Assembly: GCA_049644345.1 (NCBI GenBank)
Contig: JBARRS010000076.1
Span: 1-10,685 of the forward strand
Direction of reading: 5' to 3'
Origin: JBARRS01 sp049644345
GTDB lineage: Bacteria; Actinomycetota; Thermoleophilia; Gaiellales; Gaiellaceae
Length of the DNA stretch: 10,685 nt
The translations under genes and the position numbers were made by a program. Below, in pieces: positions 1 through 5,150 of this stretch. The first letter of the stretch is position 1; every line of letters starts with the position of its first letter. A model generated the notes under the pieces. The model did no database searches and had not been told where the DNA came from. It was given only the letters and a program-made list of their open reading frames with translations.

Positions 1-1
1 G

Positions 2-100
2 GCGGGCTCGGCGTTCGCCGAGGCGATGAAGCATGCGGTCGGATCGGTCGAGCGCCTCGTCCAGGACGTCTTGACTCATTACAAGCGCGAGCTGCGATGA
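2..100 (+). CDS. C-terminal end of an unidentified protein (5' end outside window)
   Basis: An open frame enters from the left edge and ends at TGA 98-100 after 32 residues, finishing LTHYKRELR. The piece is rich in A, E, V and R and looks like an amphipathic helix. The stop overlaps the ATG of the DUF1707 gene (ATGA, 97-100). That arrangement is typical of translational coupling and is the main reason to believe this is a real gene end. The fragment is too short to assign a family. Confidence 0.5.
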   Translation, partial: AGSAFAEAMKHAVGSVERLVQDVLTHYKRELR

Positions 101-687
101 GCGACCTTCCCGAACTGCGAGTCTCCGATGCCGACCGCGACCGGACGGCGTTGATGCTTCGTGAGCATGCGGTCGCCGGGCGGCTGACGCTCGAGGAGTT
201 CGCCGAGCGCACTGAGAAGGCGCTGGCGGCGCGGACGTCCTCTGAGCTCGACGAGCTCTCGCGCGATCTTCCCGCGGCGGCGCCGGAGCGCAAGCCGACC
301 CGCTTCACGGGCGTCGTCTTCGGCAACGTCGAGCGCAAGGGCCGCTGGCGCGTCGCCCGCTCGAGCCTCGCCCTCGTCGTCTTCGGCAACGCCGACATCG
401 ACCTGCGGCGGGCCGAGCTGACGGGCGGCCCGGCGACCCTGACCGCGTTCGTCCTCTTCGGGAACGTCGACGTCTACGTGCCGGAAGGCACTGTCGTCGA
501 CATCGGCGGCCTGAGCGTCTTCGGCCACCGAGGAGAGGCGGGTGCAGAGACCGCCCTCGCCGGAGCGCCTCTCATGCGCCTTCGGATCTTCACGCTGTTC
601 GGCACCGCCGACGTCTGGCGCGTGCCCGCCGAGCTCGCCCGAGCGGGCTTCCGTGAGGTCATCCGCGCCTTGCGCCGCGGCCGCTAG
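97..687 (+). CDS. DUF1707 (SHOCT-like) protein with LiaF-like C-terminal beta-repeat domain
   Basis: This 196-residue protein starts at the ATG that overlaps the preceding stop. Residues 8-59 form a DUF1707 domain: the RVSDADRDR opening, LREHAVAGRLTLEEF in the middle, and the ELDELSRDLP end. The remainder resembles the LiaF/YvqF C-terminal domain. It has five recurring hydrophobic-FG turns at F75, F96, F121, F142 and F168 (VFGN, VFGN, LFGN, VFGH, LFGT), spaced 21-26 residues apart, which is consistent with stacked beta strands. No membrane segment is visible, so it is probably cytosolic or membrane-peripheral. In Firmicutes LiaF controls a cell-envelope stress response; in actinobacteria the role of this domain pair is largely unknown. 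Family assignment is confident, function is not. Confidence 0.85.
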   Translation: MSDLPELRVSDADRDRTALMLREHAVAGRLTLEEFAERTEKALAARTSSELDELSRDLPAAAPERKPTRFTGVVFGNVERKGRWRVARSSLALVVFGNADIDLRRAELTGGPATLTAFVLFGNVDVYVPEGTVVDIGGLSVFGHRGEAGAETALAGAPLMRLRIFTLFGTADVWRVPAELARAGFREVIRALRRGR

Positions 688-690
688 AGT
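685..690 (+). promoter_or_regulatory. Putative -10 box (TAGAGT) overlapping the upstream stop codon
   Basis: TAGAGT matches TANNNT and is followed by six bases and then the ATG at 697. Transcription would then begin at or next to the start codon, giving a leaderless mRNA. The TAG is also the stop codon of the DUF1707 gene. No -35 match is visible at the usual distance. This is inferred from spacing and recurrence in the window. Confidence 0.45.
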
Positions 691-696
691 GGCTGC

Positions 697-981
697 ATGG
701 AGGGTTTTCCGCTCGGGGGCGATCCCGAAGACTTGATGCGGAGCCTGCGCGAGTTCGCGGAGCAGCAGGCCGAGACGGTGCAGGAGGCACAGCGCGAGCA
801 GTTCGCGACGTTGACGCTGAACACGGCCGTCGAGTTGACCGGCGCCGCGCTCAAGCGGATGAAGGTCGACGGCGGTCCGGACGAGCAAGCGCTCGCCCTC
901 CGCGACGCGATGCGCGTTCTCTTCCCTGAAGCGGTCGCGCTGGTCAGTGCGGCGCGCCAGGGGTTCATGCGGGAGAGGTGA
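697..981 (+). CDS. Small helical protein of unknown function
   Basis: The ORF encodes 94 residues from an ATG nine bases after the DUF1707 stop. The sequence is strongly charged and predicted all-helical by eye, with a Q/E-rich stretch near residues 22-36 (EQQAETVQEAQREQF) that could form a coiled coil. There are no cysteines, signal peptide or membrane segment. GC-rich third positions and a well-placed -10 box support a real gene. I do not recognise the family. Its last codons (AARQGFMRER and stop) are repeated 109 bp downstream in a different frame. Confidence 0.65.
   Translation: MEGFPLGGDPEDLMRSLREFAEQQAETVQEAQREQFATLTLNTAVELTGAALKRMKVDGGPDEQALALRDAMRVLFPEAVALVSAARQGFMRER
947..981 (+). 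repeat. Direct repeat copy 1 (35 bp, end of the small helical gene)
   Basis: This 35-bp segment, covering the last codons and stop of the small helical gene, matches 1056-1090 at 30 of 35 positions. Both copies encode AARQGFMRER followed by TGA in their own frames. The offset is 109 bp. Confidence 0.8.
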
Positions 982-1000
982 GCCGTTGTCGGGTCGAGAC

Positions 1001-1027
1001 GGCCGCAGCGGCAGAGCCGCCACGGCC
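1001..1027 (+). other. Imperfect hairpin downstream of the small helical gene
   Basis: GCGGC (1008-1012) pairs with GCCGC (1016-1020) around an AGA loop. An outer GGCC (1001-1004) pairs with GGCC (1024-1027), with a G-C pair and a two-base mismatch between the two stems. It lies 20 bp past the stop and has no T-run, so it may be a weak or Rho-assisted terminator, or an mRNA 3'-end structure. Confidence 0.4.
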
Positions 1028-1034
1028 TCTAGTC

Positions 1035-1052
1035 GGCATCGCAAGCGATGCC
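1035..1052 (+). repeat. Perfect 8-bp inverted repeat, GGCATCGC-AA-GCGATGCC
   Basis: The arms at 1035-1042 and 1045-1052 are exact reverse complements separated by AA. As RNA this would be a seven-pair stem closed by a CAAG tetraloop. It could also be a palindromic protein-binding site or a small extragenic palindrome. No T-run follows. It lies between the two copies of the 35-bp direct repeat. Confidence 0.6.
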
Positions 1053-1055
1053 TAG

Positions 1056-1090
1056 GTGCAGCGCGCCAGGGCTTCATGCGCGAGCGCTGA
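1056..1090 (+). repeat. Direct repeat copy 2 (duplicated gene end)
   Basis: This is the second copy of the segment at 947-981, with five mismatches. Read from 1059 it gives AARQGFMRER and TGA (1088-1090). The frame is shifted by one relative to the upstream gene and stays open back through the hairpin spacer. It ends 27 bp before the proline dehydrogenase start. Confidence 0.8.
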
Positions 1091-1101
1091 TCTAAGCGCT
1101 C

Positions 1102-1107
1102 TAGAAT
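1102..1107 (+). promoter_or_regulatory. Putative -10 box (TAGAAT) for proline dehydrogenase
   Basis: TAGAAT lies ten bases before the GTG at 1118, a slightly longer gap than the other -10 boxes in the window. It would give a leader of only a few bases. No Shine-Dalgarno sequence precedes the GTG, and no -35 match is evident. Confidence 0.45.
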
Positions 1108-1117
1108 TCCCGCGCCC

Positions 1118-2044
1118 GTGGCCCTGCTCGACCGCGCGATCGTCCGTCTCCTGCCCGCAGTGCCGAAGCCGGTCGTCCAGAAGCTTTCCGAGCGCTACAT
1201 CGCCGGCCCGAAGCTCGCCGACGCAACCCTCGTCGTCGAGCGCATGAACGCGCACGGGAAACTCGCCACGATCGACGTCCTCGGCGAGGAGATCACGCAC
1301 GAGACGGAAGCGCGCGCAATCGCGGCGACGTACGACGAGGTCTTCGACACGATCGAGAGCGAGGGGCTCGGCTCGAACGTCAGCGTGAAGCCGACCGCGC
1401 TTGGGCTCAAGCTCGATCACGCGCTCTGCCGCGAGAATCTCGAGGACGTCGTCCGCCACGCCGCCGAGAGCGGCAACTTCGTCCGCATCGACATGGAGGA
1501 CTCCTCGACGACTGACGGGACGCTCCGTCTCTACCGCGAGCTCCGGGCGGCGGGGGTCGACAATGTGGGGATCGTCCTGCAGTCGGCGCTGAGGCGGACA
1601 GCGCGGGACATCGAGGAGCTCGCCGACCTCGTCCCAAACGTGCGGCTCGTGAAGGGGATCTACCTCGAGCCGGCGGAGATCGCCTTCCAGAGCTCCGATG
1701 AGATTCGCGCGAGCTTCGTCCATGCGCTCGAGGCGCTGCTCGCGCGCGGCTGTTACACGGCAATAGCGACACACGACAACTGGCTGCTCGAGGAGGGTCG
1801 GCGGCTCGTCGGCGAGCACGGGCGCTCGCGCGAGGAGTACGAGTTCCAGATGCTGCTCGGAGTGCGCGAGGAGCTCGCCGACGGCCTCGTCCGGGACGGC
1901 GAACGGGTGCGCATCTACGTCCCATTCGGCGAGCACTGGTACGCATACTCGCTCCGGCGGCTGCAGGAGAACCCGAAGATCGCCGGCTACATCGCCGCGG
2001 ACACGTTCAACCGGCTGCTGCCGCGGCGCAACGGCTCGGGGTGA
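1118..2044 (+). CDS. Proline dehydrogenase (monofunctional, FAD-dependent)
   Basis: The enzyme oxidises L-proline to delta-1-pyrroline-5-carboxylate, passing electrons through FAD to the quinone pool, the first step of proline catabolism. The 308-residue length fits the single-domain type rather than fused PutA. Visible family motifs in order are VSVKPT (89-93), FVRIDMED (121-128), VLQS (153-156), RLVKGIY (176-182), ATHD (217-220), FQMLLGVR (243-250) and YVPFG...SLRRLQENP, with the Arg pair R280-R281 that binds the proline carboxylate. The GTG start follows a TAGAAT box and sits just ahead of the conserved N-terminus. The stop overlaps the next gene's start (GTGA), implying coupled translation with the aminotransferase. 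No pyrroline-5-carboxylate dehydrogenase gene is nearby. Confidence 0.95.
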   Translation: MALLDRAIVRLLPAVPKPVVQKLSERYIAGPKLADATLVVERMNAHGKLATIDVLGEEITHETEARAIAATYDEVFDTIESEGLGSNVSVKPTALGLKLDHALCRENLEDVVRHAAESGNFVRIDMEDSSTTDGTLRLYRELRAAGVDNVGIVLQSALRRTARDIEELADLVPNVRLVKGIYLEPAEIAFQSSDEIRASFVHALEALLARGCYTAIATHDNWLLEEGRRLVGEHGRSREEYEFQMLLGVREELADGLVRDGERVRIYVPFGEHWYAYSLRRLQENPKIAGYIAADTFNRLLPRRNGSG

Positions 2045-3057
2045 TCTGGGCCGACGCGGAAGGCTGCCGCGTCGTCGACACCGACGGCCGCGAGTACCTC
2101 GACCTCACCGCCGGCTTCGGAGTTGTCGCGCTCGGGCACCGAAATCCGAAGATCCTCGCCGCCTGGGCCGAGCAGAAGGTCGTGCACGCGCTCGGCGATC
2201 TCGCCGAGGCGGAGGTGGCGGTGCGCCTGCGCGAGCGACTCCCGCGACCTGCGCGTTTCGGCGTCACGGGCGAGGACGCGGTCGAGACGGCTCTACGGAC
2301 GGCGCTTCTTGCTACAGGCAAGCCTGGGATCGTCGCGTTCGAGGGCGCCTACCACGGGACCGGGCTGCTGGCGCTCGCCGCGACCGGGTTCGAGCGGTTC
2401 CGGCTCCCCTTCCGGCGGTGGCTTCCGGGGCCCGTCTTTCGGCGCCGCTACGGCGAGGATCCCAAGGCCCTGCCGGGTAGCGCCGGCTGCGTGATCGTCG
2501 AGCCGGTGCAGGGCCGCGGCGGCGCGAGGGTGCCTCCGCCGGGGTTCCTCGAGACGCTGCGCGGGCGCTGCGACGACGCGGGCGCGCTGCTGGTCGTCGA
2601 CGCGATCTACGCAGGGCTCGGGCGAATCGGCGAGCTGTGGCCGGGGCTCGAGCTCGCCGACGTGCTCTGCGTGGGGAAGGCGCTCGGCGGCGGGCTGCCG
2701 CTCTCCGCGGCGTTGCTTCGGCCCGAGCTCACGAGCGCGTGGGAGCTCGGTCCCGAGGACGTCCACACACACACGCATTCCGCGAACCCGCTCGCGTGCG
2801 CGGCCGCGCTGGTCCTGCTCGACGAGGTGCCGACCCTGCTCGAGCGGGTGCGGGAGGCAGGGAAGCGGTTCGAGCGCGCCGGCTGGCAGGGGGCCGGGCT
2901 GATGCGGGCGCGGCCCGGGAACGCCGAGGCAGCGTGGCGGCGAGGCGTGCTCGTCGTGCCGGCCGGCGAGGACGGGTCGCTGATCTCGGCGACGCCGCCG
3001 CTCACCATCACGAACGACGAGATCGACGAGGCGCTCGAACGCCTCAGCGGAGCCTGA
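2041..3057 (+). CDS. Class III (fold type I) PLP-dependent aminotransferase, short form
   Basis: A 338-residue enzyme that uses pyridoxal phosphate to transfer amino groups between an amino acid or amine and a keto acid or aldehyde. Motifs are D15-G-REYLDLTAGFGV, FEGAYHG (100-106), VEPVQGRGG (153-161), D187 for the pyridine nitrogen and K213 in VGKALGGG as the Schiff-base lysine. Most relatives have 400-450 residues; this one lacks the usual N-terminal extension and is trimmed internally. The usual DEVQTGFGR is DAIYAGLGR and the usual TFGGNPLA is THSANPLA, so it is a divergent branch but keeps the essential Asp and Lys. The GTG start overlaps the proline dehydrogenase stop, so an ornithine/glutamate-semialdehyde type substrate is plausible; this is inference from context only. 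Confidence 0.88.
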   Translation: MIWADAEGCRVVDTDGREYLDLTAGFGVVALGHRNPKILAAWAEQKVVHALGDLAEAEVAVRLRERLPRPARFGVTGEDAVETALRTALLATGKPGIVAFEGAYHGTGLLALAATGFERFRLPFRRWLPGPVFRRRYGEDPKALPGSAGCVIVEPVQGRGGARVPPPGFLETLRGRCDDAGALLVVDAIYAGLGRIGELWPGLELADVLCVGKALGGGLPLSAALLRPELTSAWELGPEDVHTHTHSANPLACAAALVLLDEVPTLLERVREAGKRFERAGWQGAGLMRARPGNAEAAWRRGVLVVPAGEDGSLISATPPLTITNDEIDEALERLSGA

Positions 3058-3059
3058 TC

Positions 3060-3268
3060 GTGCAGGTCCGCGCGGCCGAGCTCGGTGACGCCGTACAGGC
3101 CGCGCGCGGCCTACCGCGGGATCGGCGAGCTCTCCGTCTACGTCGCGCGCTCGCGCCGCGGCTGTGGGTTCGGCCGCAGGGCGGTCGAGGCAACGTCACG
3201 GCCGGCTCCGGGGCGAGTGGCGCGACTGCGTGATCGTCGAGCTCCTGCTCGGGGAGGCGCGCGGCTAG
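3060..3268 (+). pseudogene. Decayed GNAT N-acetyltransferase (phosphinothricin-acetyltransferase-like)
   Basis: Three pieces of one GNAT protein can be read in three frames. The first starts at GTG 3060 and gives VRAAELGDA, a typical GNAT N-terminus. The second (about 3094-3192, next frame) gives YRPRAAYRGIGELSVYVA, then RRGCGFGRRAVEA, the acetyl-CoA pyrophosphate loop and following helix. The third (about 3191-3268, last frame) gives RHGRL, then GEWRDCVIVELLLGEARG and TAG, the usual C-terminal strand. Intact relatives have roughly 165-180 residues; only about 209 bp remain, so the regions before beta-4 and after the CoA helix are gone. The GTG lies two bases after the aminotransferase stop, so it was probably the third gene of that operon. 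The methyltransferase stop is two bases further on. Confidence 0.7.
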
Positions 3269-3270
3269 TA

Positions 3271-3984
3271 CTAGGCGGGCTTGTCGGCGGTCAGCACGAA
3301 ATCGCCCGGCACGCGGTGGCCGAGCCTGCGCCACGCGTCGAACTCGGGGAACTCCTCGAGGCTGCGGATGACGAGCCCTGCCCCCGCGATCGCGGTCACG
3401 ATCTGGCCGAGGCGCCAGAACCGCTCCACTCTCTTCTCCTCCGCAGGCTCGCCAGGAAGGTCGAAATGGCTCCATTCGGTCTCGACGATCGGACTCTCGT
3501 CGAAGTAGTCCTCGAGCCAGCGGAGACCGATCGGCTGAAGGCACGCGGCGACTGGGTGGTTGTCGTAGAGGAGAAGCTCGCTGCCAGGACGCAGAGCCGT
3601 CGCGATCCCGTGCGCCCAGGCGTCGAGGTCGTGGAGCCAGGCGAGGACACCGCCGCCTGTGTAGACGAGATCGAAGCGGGCGCGCCGGAGCTGGAGTGGC
3701 AGGTCCTGGACGTCGGCCTGGACAAACGCCGCGGTGGGAGCGCGTTCGTGCGCTAGGGCGAGCGCCTCGGCTGAAACGTCGACGCCGGTGACGAGCGCAC
3801 CGAGCTCGACCAGCTCCGCACTGTCCTCGCCGGTGGCGCACTGGAGGTGGAGGACGTGCTTGCCCTTCAAGTCCGGCAGCCGCTCCCGCACCGGCTCGGG
3901 AATCCCGAGCCGCTCGCGCATCGTCTCCGCACGGCGGCGGTGCACCTCGTCCCATGCGCGGCGGTTGTGCTCGGTCGGCTCCAC
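3271..3984 (-). CDS. Class I SAM-dependent methyltransferase
   Basis: A 237-residue soluble protein with a Rossmann-type methyltransferase core: motif I VLHLQCATGED (44-54), acidic D69 at the end of VTGVD for the SAM ribose, ADVQDLP (90-96) contacting the adenine, and FDLVYTGGGVLAWL (104-117) as the following strand and helix. The LQCATGED form belongs to the UbiG-like small-molecule methyltransferase group. The acceptor cannot be predicted. I chose GTG at 3984, just before MEPTEHNRRAWDEV, the usual start of the family; a longer frame would begin at TTG 4038 inside an inverted repeat. The gene lies downstream of fabL on the same strand but is separated by a 123-bp spacer. It converges with the GNAT remnant. 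Confidence 0.85.
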   Translation of the reverse strand: MEPTEHNRRAWDEVHRRRAETMRERLGIPEPVRERLPDLKGKHVLHLQCATGEDSAELVELGALVTGVDVSAEALALAHERAPTAAFVQADVQDLPLQLRRARFDLVYTGGGVLAWLHDLDAWAHGIATALRPGSELLLYDNHPVAACLQPIGLRWLEDYFDESPIVETEWSHFDLPGEPAEEKRVERFWRLGQIVTAIAGAGLVIRSLEEFPEFDAWRRLGHRVPGDFVLTADKPA

Positions 3985-4022
3985 GTTTCTGCCGCAAATG
4001 GTCGCATTTTTCGGGCCGGGCC

Positions 4023-4073
4023 GGGTCTGACCCCGCAAACGGCGTCGCTGTGCGCTGCGTGGGGTCAGACCCC
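4023..4073. repeat. REPIN-like inverted repeat with GGGTCTGACCCC arms
   Basis: The left arm (4023-4034) and right arm (4061-4072) are perfect 12-bp reverse complements, separated by 26 bp. Each arm is nearly palindromic itself (GGGTC-T-GACCC). A/T tracts flank the pair at 4016-4020 (TTTTT) and 4077-4082 (AAAAAA). On either strand the A-run follows and the T-run precedes the hairpin, opposite to an intrinsic terminator. Two REP-like palindromes in inverted order between fabL and the methyltransferase match the layout of a REPIN. The copy number elsewhere in the genome is unknown. Confidence 0.6.
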
Positions 4074-4107
4074 GACAAAAAAGGTGCGCCGAAGTGTGAC
4101 GAAAGCG

Positions 4108-4845
4108 CTATGCGAGCAGCGAGAAGCCGCCGTCGACGACGAGGGTATGGCCGCGAACCATCTCTGCAAGCGGGGAGCAGAGGAACATGACCGCGTCGGC
4201 CACGTCACGAGGTTCGACAATCCGTCCTGCCGGCGTGCGCTCCCGGCCCTCGCGCAGCATCTCCTCGCGGTTCGGGAAGTGCTCCAGCGCCTCCGTCTCG
4301 ACGACCCCGGCAGAGACTGCGTTGACGCGGATCCCGCGCGGCGCAAGCTCGACGGCGAGGTAGCGCACAAGCGACTCGAGCGCGGCCTTCGAGGTCCCGA
4401 CGAGGACGTAGTTCTCGTGCACGCGCGAAGCGCCGAGGCTCGAGATGCCCACGATCGATGACCCCTCCGGCATCGACGGCGCGGCCGCGCGGGCGAGCGA
4501 GAGCAACGCACGGGCGTTCGCCGACATCGTCCACTCCCAGTGCTTCTCCTCGACTTCGAGGGCGGGCCGGATCACCCCCGTCGCCGCGTTGTGGACGAGT
4601 GCGTCGAGGGGCCCGAGCTCCGCCACCTCCTGCGCCACGCGCTCGGAGGCAACGCTGCCCCGGACCAGCACCGGCTCTGCGCCGAGCGTTCGGACCTCCT
4701 CCGCCGCCGCCTCCGCCGCCTTGTCGTTGCGGAGGTAGCCGATCGCCACACGCGCCGCGCCGAGCTCGGCGAATCGCAGCGCGATCGCCCTGCCGATTCC
4801 CCGCGAGCCGCCGGTCACGAGGACCGACTTTCCGTCGAGCCTCAC
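4108..4845 (-). CDS. fabL: Enoyl-[acyl-carrier-protein] reductase III (FabL), NADPH-dependent SDR
   Basis: FabL reduces trans-2-enoyl-ACP to acyl-ACP in the last step of each fatty-acid elongation cycle, in the cytosol. The 245-residue protein has the NADPH loop TGGSRGIG (11-18), NAAT (86-89), the SS pair in GISSLGASR, and Y146 and K153 in the Y-x6-K spacing of enoyl reductases rather than the Y-x3-K of ordinary SDRs. The C-terminal half (TSKAALESLVRYLAVEL, ALEHFPNREE, ERTPAGRIVE, VVDGGFSLL) closely follows Bacillus FabL. The GTG start at 4845 is fixed by its GTGA overlap with the preceding gene's stop; a longer frame in the same phase would run into that gene. Alternatively it could be a close FabG/FabI-like SDR, but the motif pattern favours FabL. 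Confidence 0.88.
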   Translation of the reverse strand: MRLDGKSVLVTGGSRGIGRAIALRFAELGAARVAIGYLRNDKAAEAAAEEVRTLGAEPVLVRGSVASERVAQEVAELGPLDALVHNAATGVIRPALEVEEKHWEWTMSANARALLSLARAAAPSMPEGSSIVGISSLGASRVHENYVLVGTSKAALESLVRYLAVELAPRGIRVNAVSAGVVETEALEHFPNREEMLREGRERTPAGRIVEPRDVADAVMFLCSPLAEMVRGHTLVVDGGFSLLA

Positions 4846-5120
4846 GAGCGATGCGGCAGTGGGGCGTCCGCCGGCGCCGAGCTCGGCAGCTCTTCCCATC
4901 CCGGGCGATCGCGGGGCACGCGCGGCCCTTCTTCGGCCTTTGACGACGCATGGCCGAGCCGGTCGAGAAGCTCCATCTGCCCTTCGGCGTAGCGGCGAAC
5001 CGGGTGATCCTCAGGGAGGTCCATGACGAGCTCGCGAACCCGCGCGCGCAGCTGGTACGCGAAGTGTGGCGTCGCCGGCCCGACGAGCGCGTCGACGTCG
5101 TCGATCGTCGGCTCGGGCAT
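4842..5120 (-). CDS. Conserved-looking 92-residue protein of unknown function, coupled to fabL
   Basis: The protein opens MPEPTIDDVDALVGPATPHF, has a helical centre (YQLRARVRELV, then PEDHPVRRYAEGQMELLDRLG), and ends in a Pro/Ser-rich tail (PGWEELPSSAPAD). There are no membrane segments, cysteines or signal peptide. I do not recognise the family. Its TGA overlaps the fabL GTG, so translation of the two is probably coupled and a role connected with fatty-acid elongation is possible, though unproven. It has a textbook leaderless start: TAGGCT, six bases, ATG. It is divergent from the EamA transporter across 30 bp. Confidence 0.75.
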   Translation of the reverse strand: MPEPTIDDVDALVGPATPHFAYQLRARVRELVMDLPEDHPVRRYAEGQMELLDRLGHASSKAEEGPRVPRDRPGWEELPSSAPADAPLPHRS

Positions 5121-5126
5121 GCCGCC

Positions 5127-5132
5127 AGCCTA
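5127..5132 (-). promoter_or_regulatory. Putative -10 box (TAGGCT, minus strand) for the fabL operon
   Basis: On the minus strand TAGGCT is followed by GGCGGC and then the ATG at 5120, placing the transcription start at the start codon. It lies five bases from the opposing -10 box of the EamA gene. Any -35 element would fall at or inside the start of the EamA gene. Confidence 0.5.
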
Positions 5133-5137
5133 CTGGG

Positions 5138-5143
5138 TAGGTT
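5138..5143 (+). promoter_or_regulatory. Putative -10 box (TAGGTT) for the EamA transporter
   Basis: TAGGTT is followed by seven bases (CCTGAGG) and the ATG at 5151. The GAGG just before the ATG is too close to act as a ribosome binding site, so a leaderless transcript fits better. It faces away from the minus-strand box at 5127-5132. Confidence 0.5.
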
Positions 5144-5150
5144 CCTGAGG

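Noticed and set aside
71..76. TTGACT, a good -35 match just before the DUF1707 gene
   Set aside because: No -10 box lies 16-18 bp downstream (that position is the start codon itself), and the site is inside the upstream coding tail.
79..1077. Minus-strand open frame of 332 codons across the first two plus-strand genes
   Set aside because: It spans two genes and an intergenic spacer, with no domain recognisable; the DUF1707 motifs on the plus strand explain the region.
2764..2774. CA dinucleotide run as a phase-variation tract
   Set aside because: Only 11 bases long and inside a conserved region of the aminotransferase; too short to be a convincing slippage tract.
3985..4038. N-terminal extension of the methyltransferase to TTG 4038
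   Set aside because: The added 18 residues come from the inverted-repeat spacer and bear no family similarity; the GTG at 3984 gives the expected N-terminus.
4021..4082. Reading the inverted repeat as a Rho-independent terminator for fabL
   Set aside because: On both strands the T-run precedes the hairpin and an A-run follows it, the reverse of what an intrinsic terminator needs.
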